A stretch of DNA of 64,000 bases from Pseudomonas putida (GCF_005080685.1 NZ_CP039371.1:2294001-2358000); one strand, 5' to 3'; counted from the stretch's first letter, positions 8,195-17,258 are shown. Program-made: numbers and translations. Notes: a model not told the origin generated them from the letters alone.

Positions 8195-9174
8195 CGCTGG
8201 CAACCACGCATCGTGCCTTCACCTGGCAGGGCAGTGCCAACCCGGCCGAGCTGCAACTGACCGAATGCCCGGTCCCGCAGCCTGAGGCGGGCGATGTGCT
8301 GATCCGCAACGTGGTCATCGGCCTCAATCCGGTCGATTGGAAAGTGCTGGGCGGCAGCCTGGTGGACTGGCACCCTGGCCATGTGCCGGGTGTCGATGGC
8401 GCGGGTGTGGTGGTCGCCGTGGGCGAGGGCGTACCAGCAACCTGGATCGGCCAGCGCGTCGCCTACCACCAGGACCTGGCTCGCCATGGCAGCTATGCCG
8501 AGCACACGCCGGTGAAGGCGCGAGCGGTACTGCGCATTCCCGCTGATGTCAGTTGGGAGGACGCGGCAGGCTTGCCATGCCCAGGCCTGACGGCGTGGCT
8601 TGCGCTGGAGAAGCTGCCAGCCGCCTGCCAGACCCTGCTGGTCGGCGGTGCCGGTGGATCCGTCGCCCATCACCTGGTCCAGCTTGCGGTGCGCCGTGGC
8701 TTGCACGTTACCGCCCTGAGCAATCCACGCCATGCGCAGCGCCTGACCGCGCTGGGCGTCGCCGAGTGCCTGCCGGGCCCACTCGGCTCACCCTGGCAGG
8801 CGCCCGAGCGCTTCGATGCGGTCATCGACATGGTCAATGCCCAGCATGCGGCCTGGCTGGCGCCGGCACTGCGCACCAATGGCCACCTGGTCTGCGTGCA
8901 AGACCGCCTGGCGGCCTCGCCGATCGCGCCGTTCACCCGCACGCTGTCGCTGCACGAGGTGGCACTGGGTGCATCGCATCCTTATGGCGATGAGCGTACC
9001 TGGCAGGAGTTGGTGGATGCCGGGGAGCGGATGTTCGCTGCCCTGGGGCGCGGGCAGTGGCAGCCCGACAGTGTCAACGTTGTGCCGTTCGAGCAGTTGG
9101 CGAACCACTTGCACGGGTTGCAGCTTCGTAGCTATGGCGGCAAGGGGTTGGTGCGGGTGGGCCAGGCGGTGTGA
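8191..9174 (+). CDS. Zinc-type alcohol dehydrogenase/quinone-reductase-like oxidoreductase (MDR)
   Basis: 327 residues, starting at the ATG (8191) that overlaps the VOC stop. An open frame continues upstream inside the VOC gene but is a shadow. The N-terminal GroES-like domain is present (VVIGLNPVDWKVLGG, HVPGVDGAGVVVAVGEGV). The Rossmann domain carries LVGGAGGSVAHHLVQLAV. The structural-zinc cysteines of classical alcohol dehydrogenases are absent, which points to the quinone-oxidoreductase branch using NADPH. Co-transcribed with the VOC gene, possibly for detoxifying a reactive carbonyl or quinone; this role is an inference. Confidence 0.85.
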   Translation: MTLATTHRAFTWQGSANPAELQLTECPVPQPEAGDVLIRNVVIGLNPVDWKVLGGSLVDWHPGHVPGVDGAGVVVAVGEGVPATWIGQRVAYHQDLARHGSYAEHTPVKARAVLRIPADVSWEDAAGLPCPGLTAWLALEKLPAACQTLLVGGAGGSVAHHLVQLAVRRGLHVTALSNPRHAQRLTALGVAECLPGPLGSPWQAPERFDAVIDMVNAQHAAWLAPALRTNGHLVCVQDRLAASPIAPFTRTLSLHEVALGASHPYGDERTWQELVDAGERMFAALGRGQWQPDSVNVVPFEQLANHLHGLQLRSYGGKGLVRVGQAV

Positions 9175-9181
9175 ACACCCG

Positions 9182-9226
9182 CAGGACCGTCGCCCCGCCA
9201 GGGCCTCCGTCGGTCAGTCGGTCCTG
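9182..9226 (+). terminator. Hairpin after the oxidoreductase gene
   Basis: CAGGACCG (9182-9189) pairs with CGGTCCTG (9219-9226). It begins 8 bases past the stop. No T-run follows, so its role as a terminator is tentative. Confidence 0.4.
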
Positions 9227-9291
9227 ATGGATCGCCCTCTGGCGACTATGGTTGCTTGTCTGGGCAACGACTACCGACCGAGGGCGATGCC

Positions 9292-10023
9292 ATGAACACC
9301 AGTGATCTACTCGAACAGTTACTGCGGGCCGGACAGGGCTCGCGAGCGCAGCAAGGAAATGGCGGCGCGTCAGCGCAAGATGGCCTGGGCGGTCTGGGCG
9401 GCTTGCTGGGCGGTCTGCTTGGCGGCGGCGGTGCGACGGGGGGCAGTGGTGGCCTTGGAGGTTTGCTGGGCGGCCTGTTGGGTGGCGCTGGTGGCAGCGC
9501 TGCAGGCTCTAGCCAGGGGCGCTCCGCGGGTGGTGTCAACTACGCGGCGTTGGCGTCGTTGGGCATGATGGCGTTCCAGGCTTATCAAAGCTGGCAGCGT
9601 AGCCAGGCGGCGGCGCCGCAACAGGCATTACGAACGGTCGATCAACTGTCCGGCCCCGAGGCGGAGGGTCACAGCCATGCAATCCTGCGAGCGCTGATTG
9701 CGGCAGCCAAGGCTGACGGTCGCATCGACAAGCACGAAGAGCAGTTGATCTACGCCGAAATCAAACGTCACACCGGCGACCCGCAACTGCAGCAATGGCT
9801 GGATGAGGAGGTCAGCAAGCCACTCGATGCTGCCGAGGTGGCCCAGTCCGCCGAGGACCCGGCCATGGCCGCAGAAATGTACCTGGCCAGCGTGATGCTG
9901 GTGAATGACCAGCAGGATGCAGAGCGTGCCTACCTTGACGAGTTAGCCAGCGCGCTGCAAATCGATCCTACGTTGCAGGTGCACCTGGAGCAGCAAGCCC
10001 GGGGTGTTGCATCACCAAGCTGA
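9292..10023 (+). CDS. DUF533 / TerB-like protein (YebE type)
   Basis: 243 residues from MNTSDLLEQLL (9292); 12 open codons upstream are ignored. The N-terminal third is a Gly/Leu-rich low-complexity stretch with two near-identical GGLGGLLGGLLGG blocks (about residues 35-70). One short hydrophobic segment follows (YAALASLGMMAFQAY). The C-terminal DUF533/TerB-like helical domain contains ILRALIAAAKADGRIDKHEE. Function unknown; E. coli YebE is a membrane-stress-induced relative. It stands alone in this window. Confidence 0.85.
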   Translation: MNTSDLLEQLLRAGQGSRAQQGNGGASAQDGLGGLGGLLGGLLGGGGATGGSGGLGGLLGGLLGGAGGSAAGSSQGRSAGGVNYAALASLGMMAFQAYQSWQRSQAAAPQQALRTVDQLSGPEAEGHSHAILRALIAAAKADGRIDKHEEQLIYAEIKRHTGDPQLQQWLDEEVSKPLDAAEVAQSAEDPAMAAEMYLASVMLVNDQQDAERAYLDELASALQIDPTLQVHLEQQARGVASPS

Positions 10024-10066
10024 TATGCCAGCCGGTTGAGGCGCGAGCTCCATTATGGGGCGAAAC

Positions 10067-10459
10067 TCAGGGGAGCAGTGCTGGGAGCTGCGTGGAAATC
10101 AATCCTGCGGCGGTCGCTTTCAGCATCGACGGGCTCAGCTTATCTCTGGGCACCCATCTGCACGCCACGATTTCATTGGAGGCCACGGGTTTCTCGTCAT
10201 CGTGAAAATAGGTTGTGAAGATGTGATGGAGCGTGGAGCCGACTTTCAGGGTGCACAGTGAAAGCAGGCCGTGTCCCTCGATGGACGTTTCCTCTCGAAG
10301 CTCCCTGGCAGCGGCTGCGACAGGCGTTTCGCCGGACTCGATTGCACCCCCTGGGAAATTCCACTTGCCGCCTTTCTTTCGAACCAGAAGCACCTTGCCG
10401 CTGCGCAGGCAGATAATGGTGGCTCTCGCCCTCAACTCTTGATTTCGTTTATCCCGCAT
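10067..10459 (-). CDS. Nudix hydrolase
   Basis: About 130 residues. The Nudix box reads GAIESGETPVAAAARELREE followed by TSI, so the Gly near the end of the canonical GX5EX7REUXEEXGU is replaced by Ser while the catalytic REXXEE core is intact. It should hydrolyse a nucleoside diphosphate linked to another moiety. The substrate cannot be predicted. The start could be the ATG at 10459 or a GTG two codons earlier; neither has a good ribosome site. The 255 bases between it and the next gene hold no supported gene. Confidence 0.85.
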   Translation of the reverse strand: MRDKRNQELRARATIICLRSGKVLLVRKKGGKWNFPGGAIESGETPVAAAARELREETSIEGHGLLSLCTLKVGSTLHHIFTTYFHDDEKPVASNEIVACRWVPRDKLSPSMLKATAAGLISTQLPALLP

Positions 10460-10714
10460 GTGCACGCTCAGCTCGTCGTTACCGGTTCAGTACCCCTCTT
10501 GGCGATTAAGGCATCTGCAAGATTGGGGCCTCTTCCTTGGAGACTCTGTCTGGGACGACACGTTCAACAAATGGGACACAGGGGCACCGCTCGTCCGACC
10601 GAGTGTAAAGATAGGTAAAAGCCTGCCTGGCTCCGCAAGCGTCCACTCTAGAATCCCTGCGCTGCCCAGGCCTGCTTTCAGCCGGCGGCAGAACTAGCCT
10701 TTTGGAGTGTTTTA

Positions 10715-10891
10715 ATGAAGTCGAAACATCTTTTCCGCGCAGCACTGGTGGCTGCGCTGGTATCCACGTTGTCGGGTTGCTGGATGTTCATGCCTCCAGG
10801 AGGCGGCGGTGGTCACGGTGGTGGTCATGGCGGTGGCGGTGGTGGTTTCGGCGGCGGTCACAGCATGGGCGGTGGCAGCGGCCCTCGCTGA
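10715..10891 (+). CDS. Small Gly/His-rich lipoprotein (58 aa)
   Basis: A 58-codon gene with TTGGAGTG about 8 bases before the ATG. It has a short signal peptide (MKSKHLFRAALVAALVS) ending in the lipobox LSGC, so it should be lipid-modified and membrane-anchored. The mature part is almost only Gly and His (GGGGGHGGGHGGGGGGFGGG), ending SMGGGSGPR. The His/Gly pattern could bind metal ions, but that is only a guess. It belongs to no family I can name. Confidence 0.7.
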   Translation: MKSKHLFRAALVAALVSTLSGCWMFMPPGGGGGHGGGHGGGGGGFGGGHSMGGGSGPR

Positions 10892-10932
10892 TTCACACAG
10901 GCTTGATGTCGCCCGCCATTGCATGGCGGGCG

Positions 10933-11880
10933 TCAGCCTTGTCCCCCTGTCGGCACCTTGTTCGCCACCCCGAACGGCACATGCACCATCGGTAGGTCGC
11001 CTGCTGCCGAGTCCAGATGGCTTCTTTGGTCATCGAAGAACATATGTGGCTTCAGAATCCGTAGTACCCGGTGTTTTTCCATCCCGCCCAGGAAGAACGA
11101 CTCGTCCGGCGACACCCCCCAGTTCTTCAACGTCGTGACGACCCGTTCATGGGAAGGCGCATTGCGCGCCGTGACGATGGCGATGCGCAGAATGCGCTGG
11201 TAGTTCGGGTCCTCCGCCAACTGGCGATCCTCCAACGCTCGAATCAGCGACAGCTTGCGAAACAAGTCCGCCAATGGCCCCGGCTGGTGCGGAATCGCTT
11301 TGCGGGCGTGCTCGTGGGCCTGGAACGCTTCCAGGTCGAGGCGTTGCTTGTATACGCTTTCCGCTTCGTCGTCGGCGATCACGCCATCGAAGTCGAATGC
11401 CACCCGCAGCTCCGTGTCGATCTCGTCATCGTAGATGCGTGTCGGCAAGACCAGGCCAGCCGGATAGTCGGCGTCGATGGCGCGTTGCACGTCGCCTTCG
11501 TGTGCACTGAGAAACAGCGAGGCGTTGAACGCCGGAATGTATTCGTAGGGCGAGCGCCCGGACATGAACGCCGCACGGGTGATGTCCAGCTGGTAGTGGG
11601 TAATCGAGCGAAACACCCGCATGCCGGTTTCCGGTGAGTTGCGCGAGAGCAGCACCACTTCCACCGGCAACTGCTTGGGGAAGGCTTTGTTGATGCTCAG
11701 GAAGCGGCGGATGAAGGGGAAGGCGACCCCGCGCGGGAAAGGCTCGTCGAGATTCTGCTCCTGATGCAGGCGATAGGCCTCGACGCCCTGGGTCTGGTAG
11801 ATGGCGTCGGAAACGGACAGGTCGAACAGGGCGCTGGAGGCGACGCCGACGACGAGTTTTTCCTGGATGGGGTAGGGCAT
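10933..11880 (-). CDS. Cytosolic 5'-nucleotidase family protein
   Basis: 315 residues from MPYPIQEKLVVGV (11880); the 24 upstream open codons lack a start signal. It matches the bacterial 5'-nucleotidase family related to eukaryotic cN-I. Features are FDLSVSDAIYQ near the N-terminus, the conserved VEVVLLSRNSPETG block, the HAD-type nucleophile motif VAFDFDGVIADDEAE, IVTARNAPSHERV, and the late acidic HMFFDDQRSHLD. It should dephosphorylate nucleoside monophosphates. Monocistronic, divergent from the small gene at 12020. Confidence 0.88.
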   Translation of the reverse strand: MPYPIQEKLVVGVASSALFDLSVSDAIYQTQGVEAYRLHQEQNLDEPFPRGVAFPFIRRFLSINKAFPKQLPVEVVLLSRNSPETGMRVFRSITHYQLDITRAAFMSGRSPYEYIPAFNASLFLSAHEGDVQRAIDADYPAGLVLPTRIYDDEIDTELRVAFDFDGVIADDEAESVYKQRLDLEAFQAHEHARKAIPHQPGPLADLFRKLSLIRALEDRQLAEDPNYQRILRIAIVTARNAPSHERVVTTLKNWGVSPDESFFLGGMEKHRVLRILKPHMFFDDQRSHLDSAAGDLPMVHVPFGVANKVPTGGQG

Positions 11881-12019
11881 GAAGGGCGTTCCTGGCGGGT
11901 GTTGGTCCCGCCAGGAGTTTAACCGTTCTGCCACCCGTCGACAGCTTGGCACTTTGGGTTAGGTAATCCTTTCAGATTTACCAAGCGCGGATGCCCCGCG
12001 TGGAAGATGGGAGAATCGT

Positions 12020-12253
12020 ATGGCAATCGACACCAGCAGCCCCAACGCACCTCATCCAGGTCCGGTTGACACTGGCCACGGCTCGGGGCTTGAGAAGGCG
12101 AAGTCGGAACCCAAGCATGGCACCGAAGGGGCCAGTCCCGCGGGGCGGCCCGCCGATTGGACCCCGCCACCGGGGAACCCAGGCTCCGACCAGGATTCCC
12201 AGACTGGCCGCGATAATGCCCACGTCCGGTCAGACGGGGAACGCGAGGCCTGA
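12020..12253 (+). CDS. Hypothetical protein, small and disordered (77 aa)
   Basis: ATG preceded by GGGAGAATCGT, a good ribosome site. The product is hydrophilic and Pro/Gly/Asp-rich (SSPNAPHPGPVDTGHGSG, ADWTPPPGNPGSDQDS), probably disordered, without domain or signal peptide. Other frames are open here too, so coding status rests on the ribosome site and the composition. Confidence 0.5.
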   Translation: MAIDTSSPNAPHPGPVDTGHGSGLEKAKSEPKHGTEGASPAGRPADWTPPPGNPGSDQDSQTGRDNAHVRSDGEREA

Positions 12254-12396
12254 ACCGCCGGACCGCCGCGCCCTGCATTCACCACTGCGACTTCGGGAAG
12301 CGTTTCCTCCCGTCATCGTGCTGTGCCAGCATGAAGACTATCGGTACGGCTGGCCGATCGTCAGTCATGCCAATCAAAGCGCAATGGAGTGGTTCG

Positions 12397-12486
12397 ATGA
12401 CGTTTCAGAAAATGAAGGTGGCGGCGGCAGTCGCCGCAGTGGTGGCCCCGCTGAGTGAACGTTTGCTCGGCGCTTGCAGTCGGTAG
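12397..12486 (+). CDS. Possible micro-ORF (29 aa)
   Basis: ATG with GGAG about 8 bases upstream. It encodes a short Ala/Val-rich helix (MKVAAAVAAVVAPLSERLLG) that could sit at a membrane. Its 3' end lies 26 bases before the next gene. Weak support; could be chance. Confidence 0.28.
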   Translation: MTFQKMKVAAAVAAVVAPLSERLLGACSR

Positions 12487-12512
12487 CAGTGACCCGCGCT
12501 GTGAGAGCCTCC

Positions 12513-12977
12513 ATGCGAACACCCTTTGCCCTGATACTGGCCCTGGTGGGTACCTGGGCTTACGCGCACCCGCCGGTAGATGGCGGCTGGACGTTGCATG
12601 ACCAATTCGACCAAGCCTTCACCCTAAACGCCAATACCCGCGTGGTGATGATCGCCCGCAGCCTGTCCAGCGCCAAGCTGGTCAACAGCGCGGTGGAACA
12701 CACCCCTGATGGCTATCTCGACGAACGCGGCGTGGTCTTCGTCGCCGATATCGAACGGTTGCCAGCGGTAGCGCAGGCCGTGTTGGTGCCCGCCATGCGT
12801 TCGGCGCGCTATCGCATCCTGCTGGACCGCGAAGGCAGCGTCGCCCCGCGCTATGGCGGTGACCGCGACAGCGTGCAGTGGCTGGAGCTGGAGCAAGGCA
12901 AGGTGACCCAGGAGCGGCGCTTCGGCGATCTGCCCAGTTTGCGTCAGGCGCTGGCCGGGCAGTTGCCTGGACATTGA
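12513..12977 (+). CDS. Hypothetical exported protein (154 aa)
   Basis: Start at MRTPFALILALVGTWAYA (12513), a clean signal peptide cut before HPPVDGG. The mature protein of about 137 residues has WTLHDQFDQAFTLNANTRVV and ARYRILLDREGSVAPRYG. The fold may be thioredoxin-like by length and pattern, but it lacks a CXXC pair. Function unknown. No clear operon partner. Confidence 0.7.
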   Translation: MRTPFALILALVGTWAYAHPPVDGGWTLHDQFDQAFTLNANTRVVMIARSLSSAKLVNSAVEHTPDGYLDERGVVFVADIERLPAVAQAVLVPAMRSARYRILLDREGSVAPRYGGDRDSVQWLELEQGKVTQERRFGDLPSLRQALAGQLPGH

Positions 12978-13087
12978 GACGCGACGCTTTGCGTTCAGCC
13001 AAGGTTCAGCCTCGGTTCAATTTCCGTTCAGGCCCCGCCCGTTAAGCTTTGCGCAATCCTTGAGAAAACCTTTGCGGGGTTGTCATC

Positions 13088-13549
13088 ATGAAACGTCCAG
13101 TCCTTCTGCTCACTGCTCTTTTCACCAGCGCGGCACTGTTGACCGGCTGCGCCTCGAACCTCTCCGGCTCGTCCTATTCGCGCAATGACGCACGCTCGGT
13201 ACAGACCGTGCGCATGGGCACCATCGAGTCGCTGCGTGCCGTGCAGATCGAAGGTACGCGTACCCCGGTAGGAACGCTGGCGGGTACCGTCGTCGGCGGC
13301 ATCGCCGGCAGTTCGATCGGCGGTGGCCGGGGCAGCATGATCACTACCGTTCTTGGCGGGGTTGCCGGTGGCGCGGCAGGTTCGGCCATGGAGCAAGGCA
13401 TGACGCGCACGCAAGGCGTCGAAATCGTCGTGCGTGAAGACAGCGGCGCTACCAGGGCCTATGTACAGGAAGTCGACGGCCAGATCATGCGGGTAGGCGA
13501 CCGCGTGCGGATCATGAGTGTCAACGGCTCGCACCGCGTCACGCTGTGA
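13088..13549 (+). CDS. Outer-membrane lipoprotein with glycine-zipper domain (SlyB-like)
   Basis: 153 residues. Signal peptide with lipobox LLTGCAS (Cys about residue 21). The mature part has GTLAGTVVGGIAGSSIGGG and VLGGVAGGAAGSAMEQG, the two-helix glycine-zipper of the SlyB/Pcp family. A C-terminal beta region follows (QEVDGQIMRVGDRVRIMS). It probably stabilises the outer membrane. The preceding 110 bases hold its promoter. Convergent with the LysR gene downstream. Confidence 0.85.
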   Translation: MKRPVLLLTALFTSAALLTGCASNLSGSSYSRNDARSVQTVRMGTIESLRAVQIEGTRTPVGTLAGTVVGGIAGSSIGGGRGSMITTVLGGVAGGAAGSAMEQGMTRTQGVEIVVREDSGATRAYVQEVDGQIMRVGDRVRIMSVNGSHRVTL

Positions 13550-13573
13550 AGCCATCGATAACCAGGCTGGCGC

Positions 13574-14467
13574 TCAGTGAGTCTGTTGCGCCAGCAGGAA
13601 ATCCACGAATACCCGCACCCGCGCAGGCATCGCGGGGCCTCCGACGAAGACGGCGTGGATCGGCTCCTTGTCGCCTGGGTTGAAATCCTCCAGCACCGGG
13701 ACCAGGGCGCCACTGCGCAGCTCGTCGACCACGGTGAAGGCACCGATACGGGCGATGCCGGCCCCGAGCCGGGCCAGTTGCGCCAAGGCCTCGCCACTGC
13801 TGCAGGCAATGTTGCCGTTGATCTTGATGGTGAACGCCTCGCCATCGCGGCGAAACGGCCAGTCGGGCGAAGCGCGCCGAAAGTTGAAGCGCAGGCAGTT
13901 GTGCAGGGCCAGGTCCTCGGGTTGACGGGGGACGCCGCAGCGTTCAAGGTACTCGGGCGAGGCCACCACCACCTGACCCGTTTCACCGATGCAGCGGGCG
14001 CTCAACGAGCTGTCCGGCAGGTCACCGAAACGTATCCCGACATCTGCCTCGCCCCCCAGGATGTCGACCACTTCGTCGCCCAGCGACAAATCCACCACCA
14101 CCTCCGGGTATAGCGCGCTGAACGCTGCCACCAGTGGCACCACCGTCAGCCGGCCATGACCCAGCGCGGCACTGACCCGCAACCTTCCCCTCGGCACGCC
14201 TTGGTCGGCAATGGCCTGCTCCACTTCGTCCATGTCTGCCAGAATGCGCCGCGCTCCCCGTAGATAAGCCTCGCCCTCGGTGGTCAGGGTGATCGCCCGG
14301 GTAGTGCGCAACAGCAGCCGACTGCCCAGGCGCTGCTCGGCGCGGGCGATGATGCGGCTGACCGCCGAGGGCGTCAGCCCCAGGTCCCGTGCCGCAGCCG
14401 ACAGACTTCCTGCATCCATCACCTTCACGAAAACCGCCATTTCTCCGGATCGCCCGTTGTAGTCCAT
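13574..14467 (-). CDS. LysR-family regulator, divergent from MFS exporter
   Basis: 297 residues. The HTH is FVKVMDAGSLSAAARDLGLTPSAVSRIIARAEQRLG. The effector domain shows the CrgA/AaeR-like pattern RLRVSAALGHGRLTVVPLVA, EADVGIRFGDLPDSSL and LCHNCLRF-like ALHNCLRFNF. It is divergent from the MFS gene with 96 bases between, so it probably controls it. Inducer unknown. Confidence 0.9.
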   Translation of the reverse strand: MDYNGRSGEMAVFVKVMDAGSLSAAARDLGLTPSAVSRIIARAEQRLGSRLLLRTTRAITLTTEGEAYLRGARRILADMDEVEQAIADQGVPRGRLRVSAALGHGRLTVVPLVAAFSALYPEVVVDLSLGDEVVDILGGEADVGIRFGDLPDSSLSARCIGETGQVVVASPEYLERCGVPRQPEDLALHNCLRFNFRRASPDWPFRRDGEAFTIKINGNIACSSGEALAQLARLGAGIARIGAFTVVDELRSGALVPVLEDFNPGDKEPIHAVFVGGPAMPARVRVFVDFLLAQQTH

Positions 14468-14563
14468 TTGTGCCTCTTGCGCAAAGGTGATTGGCGTTAA
14501 CGCGATCTAGTGCTTTCAAAACGGTGATCGTAGCATTCGCGGCATAGATAAGGAGCTATTTCC

Positions 14564-15739
14564 ATGCGTATCAACCTACCTCTCATCGCGCTCGCCATCG
14601 GTGCCTTCGGCATCGGTGTCACCGAATTCGCGCCCATGGGCATGTTGCCCAGTATCGCCACCGGGCTCGGGGTGTCGATTCCCGCCGCCGGGCTGTTGGT
14701 CAGTGCCTACGCCGTGGGTGTATTGATCGGCGCGCCGCTGATGACCTTGGCGACCGTGAAGATACCCCGGCGCTACCTGCTGATCGGCCTGATGGCGATC
14801 TTCACCCTGGGCAACCTGATGTCTGCCGTGGCCAGTGACTACCTGAGCCTGCTGCTGGCGCGCGTCGTGACTTCGCTCAACCATGGCGCGTTCTTCGGCG
14901 TTGGCGCCGTGGTGGCGGCCAGTGTGGTGCCGCCCGAGAAACGAGCCGGCGCCGTGGCCGCCATGTTCATGGGGCTGACCCTGGCCACCATCGGCGGCGT
15001 GCCGTTGGCGACCTGGTTCGGTGAGATGTTCGGCTGGCGTACGGCATTCTGGGGTATCGCTGGCCTCGGTCTGGTGGCGATGGCGGCGCTCTGGTATGCC
15101 TTGCCGAACGTGCCGCTGCCCAAGGGCGACGGCGCCATGGCCGAGATCCGCGTGCTGGGCCGCGGCCCGGTCCTGGCCGCTTTGGCGCTGACCGTGGTCG
15201 GCTCCAGCGCGATGTTCACCGTGTTCACCTATATCGCGCCGATCCTGCATGACCAGGCGCAGGCGTCGACCACTTTCATCACAGGCATGCTGGTGCTGTT
15301 CGGGGTCGGGCTGACCCTGGGCAACATGTGGGGTGGCAAGGCGGCGGACCGTTCGATCGACCGCACCCTGATCGTTTCGCTGGTGGTGCTGATTGCCGTG
15401 CTGCTGGTGTTCCCGCTGTTGTTGGGCTGGGCGGTGCCGACGGCATTGGCGATCCTGGTCTGGGGCGCTGCGAGCTTTGCGCTGGTGCCGCCGCTGCAGA
15501 TGCGTGTGATGGAAGCTGCCAAGGATGCGCCGAACCTGGCATCGGCGGTGAACATCGGTGCGTTCAACCTGGGCAATGCGGTGGGCGCCGCGTTGGGCGG
15601 GGCGGTGATCAATGCCGGGTTGGGTTATCCGGCGATCTCGTTCGCCGGTGCGGCGATGGCAGCGCTTGGGCTGGTGATGGTGCTGGGCTTTGCCTGGCGC
15701 TCGCGCAGTGCGGTGGTGGCCTGCAAGGCTGCGGCCTGA
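14564..15739 (+). CDS. MFS exporter, DHA1/AraJ-like
   Basis: 391 residues, 12 predicted membrane helices, preceded by AAGGAGC. The N-terminus IGAFGIGVTEFAPMGMLPSIA is typical of AraJ/sugar-efflux or drug-efflux DHA1 proteins; the loop-2/3 motif IPRRYLL and a second-half GGKAADRSIDRTL are present. Likely exports a small molecule under control of the divergent LysR gene. The substrate is not predictable. Confidence 0.88.
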   Translation: MRINLPLIALAIGAFGIGVTEFAPMGMLPSIATGLGVSIPAAGLLVSAYAVGVLIGAPLMTLATVKIPRRYLLIGLMAIFTLGNLMSAVASDYLSLLLARVVTSLNHGAFFGVGAVVAASVVPPEKRAGAVAAMFMGLTLATIGGVPLATWFGEMFGWRTAFWGIAGLGLVAMAALWYALPNVPLPKGDGAMAEIRVLGRGPVLAALALTVVGSSAMFTVFTYIAPILHDQAQASTTFITGMLVLFGVGLTLGNMWGGKAADRSIDRTLIVSLVVLIAVLLVFPLLLGWAVPTALAILVWGAASFALVPPLQMRVMEAAKDAPNLASAVNIGAFNLGNAVGAALGGAVINAGLGYPAISFAGAAMAALGLVMVLGFAWRSRSAVVACKAAA

Positions 15740-15774
15740 GGCCACGGGGTTTGTTCAAGCGCTACGCAATCCGT

Positions 15775-15884
15775 TGTGGGAGCGGCCTTGCGTCGCGATG
15801 GGGCGCAAAGCGCTCCCCGATTCAAGCAGCGCTGAAATAAACGGGGCGCTGCGCGCCCCATCGCGACGCAAGGCCGCTCCCACA
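15775..15884. repeat. Inverted REP pair
   Basis: TGTGGGAGCGGCCTTGCGTC (from 15775) returns inverted as GACGCAAGGCCGCTCCCACA (ending 15884), with GGGGCGC/GCGCCCC arms inside. This is a P. putida-type REP/BIME hairpin between the MFS gene and the convergent gene, where it can end transcription or bind proteins. Confidence 0.85.
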
Positions 15885-15902
15885 GGCTTTGCGCACGCAG
15901 GG

Positions 15903-16274
15903 TCAGCGACGGTAGTGCCGGTGGGCGTCGTCATAGCGATGTTCCATCGCCCGGTGATGACGGCGTTCCCACTCGCGCTGGCGTTCGATTTGACGGCGAT
16001 GCTGCTCGCGGCGCCATTGCTCGCGGCGCCACTCTTCTCGGCGATTATCCCAACGGTGGTCATGTTGATAGCGGTCGTCGTGGGCCAGCATAGGCCCGGT
16101 GTGCCCGTTGGCCACGCTGGCCAGACTCGGCCACGGATTGGCAGGGGCCTGCACAGCGGCCGGTTGGGCTGCCAGCGCAGGTTTGGAGGCATGCATCTGC
16201 GTGGCTGACGCCGAACCCACCGCCGCAAACGCGAACAGGCCAAACAGCACCATCCGGGGGACATGGAATTTCAT
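15903..16274 (-). CDS. Small exported Arg/His-rich protein
   Basis: 123 residues from MKFHVPRMVLFGLFAF (16274, GAGGTTGTC upstream), with a signal peptide cut near ASAT. The C-terminal half is strongly basic and charged, with repeats of REEWRREQWRREQHRRQ type and a His-rich tail, giving a long helix. No domain recognised. The composition suggests interaction with polyanions or metal ions; this is speculative. The 250 bases upstream hold no other gene. Confidence 0.65.
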   Translation of the reverse strand: MKFHVPRMVLFGLFAFAAVGSASATQMHASKPALAAQPAAVQAPANPWPSLASVANGHTGPMLAHDDRYQHDHRWDNRREEWRREQWRREQHRRQIERQREWERRHHRAMEHRYDDAHRHYRR

Positions 16275-16523
16275 AGGCGATGACAACCTCTTGCAAATTA
16301 ATGACTTAGCCCATTGGTAGGGGCCTATACATAGACCTGCAATTTGCAAAAAGTTCTCTAGCCCGTATCCGGGCACCGTACGCCTGGCCGGCTTCCTGCG
16401 GACAAGGGAGGCTACACTCCTGGCGTTACGCGGCGGATCCGCCCAAAATGTGTGGGCCTTGCCTGCACGTCGCTAAATTGGCACCCTTGGGCCGCTTGAA
16501 AAACGACCAGAAGGAAACCGCCC

Positions 16524-17258
16524 TTGAGCTGGGAAAAAGTAGGAAAACTCCTCGTAGCCGTGCTGCTGGGCCTGACGGTTCTCGTAGCCGCCTATTCGGT
16601 CTTCATCGGCAGCCCACGCCTCGAGGCTTCGCTGACCTACGCCTATCTCACTTACCCCAGCCAATTCAGCGAGCGTATCAGCACGGCCAGCGAGCAGCTC
16701 AAATACGAGCAATTGCGTCCTCGCATCATTACGGTCGGCCAAGGCCGACTTGAGCCCGAACAGGTCGACCGCCTGGTCGACCTCGCCCAGGCCCCCTATG
16801 CGCAGCTGTTCGCCAAACCGTTCGAGGCCGGGCTGGTGGATCATCGCACGGGCCTTGTGATCGACCTGCACAATACCGGCGAAGCGCCGGTGCGCGAGGT
16901 CAAGATTCGCTTGCCAGCCAAAGGCCTGGTGCAGGTACGCGATGCCCAGGGCAACGACACCATCCCGGAAGAGGCCACGGCCCACGTGGAAATCCCCGCC
17001 ATCGAGCCTGGCGGCGCCTGCAAGGTCTGGGTTTACTTCGACGCCGATTATTCGCAGATCCGCCAGGGTGGAATCGGCATCAGCCACGCCGATGGCGTTG
17101 CCGATGTCCAGGTCTATCGCGAATTCAAGGGCTTCCCCGCGTGGGTGGCGCGCTATAGCCGCGAACTGGTGGCAGTGCTCGGCGTCTTGCTGCTCAGCGT
17201 GCTGGCGCTGGGCTATGCCTGCCTGGCACGACTGCGCGCGCCGGTGGCGTCCCGTTAG
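16524..17258 (+). CDS. Membrane-anchored hypothetical protein, two membrane segments
   Basis: 244 residues from a TTG (16524) with AAGGAAA about 9 bases before it. It has an N-terminal membrane helix (LLVAVLLGLTVLVAAYSVFI) and a C-terminal one (LVAVLGVLLLSVLALGYACLA). The periplasmic middle contains VIDLHNTGEAPVREVKIRLP, which looks like an Ig-like beta sandwich. Function unknown; not in an operon. Confidence 0.7.
   Translation: MSWEKVGKLLVAVLLGLTVLVAAYSVFIGSPRLEASLTYAYLTYPSQFSERISTASEQLKYEQLRPRIITVGQGRLEPEQVDRLVDLAQAPYAQLFAKPFEAGLVDHRTGLVIDLHNTGEAPVREVKIRLPAKGLVQVRDAQGNDTIPEEATAHVEIPAIEPGGACKVWVYFDADYSQIRQGGIGISHADGVADVQVYREFKGFPAWVARYSRELVAVLGVLLLSVLALGYACLARLRAPVASR

Noticed and set aside
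10506..10745. Minus-strand 79-codon ORF between the Nudix and lipoprotein genes
   Set aside because: It overlaps the lipoprotein start and has no domain and no ribosome site.
14576..15745. Minus-strand 389-codon ORF opposite the MFS gene
   Set aside because: Extremely His/Gln/Arg-rich shadow of membrane-helix codons.
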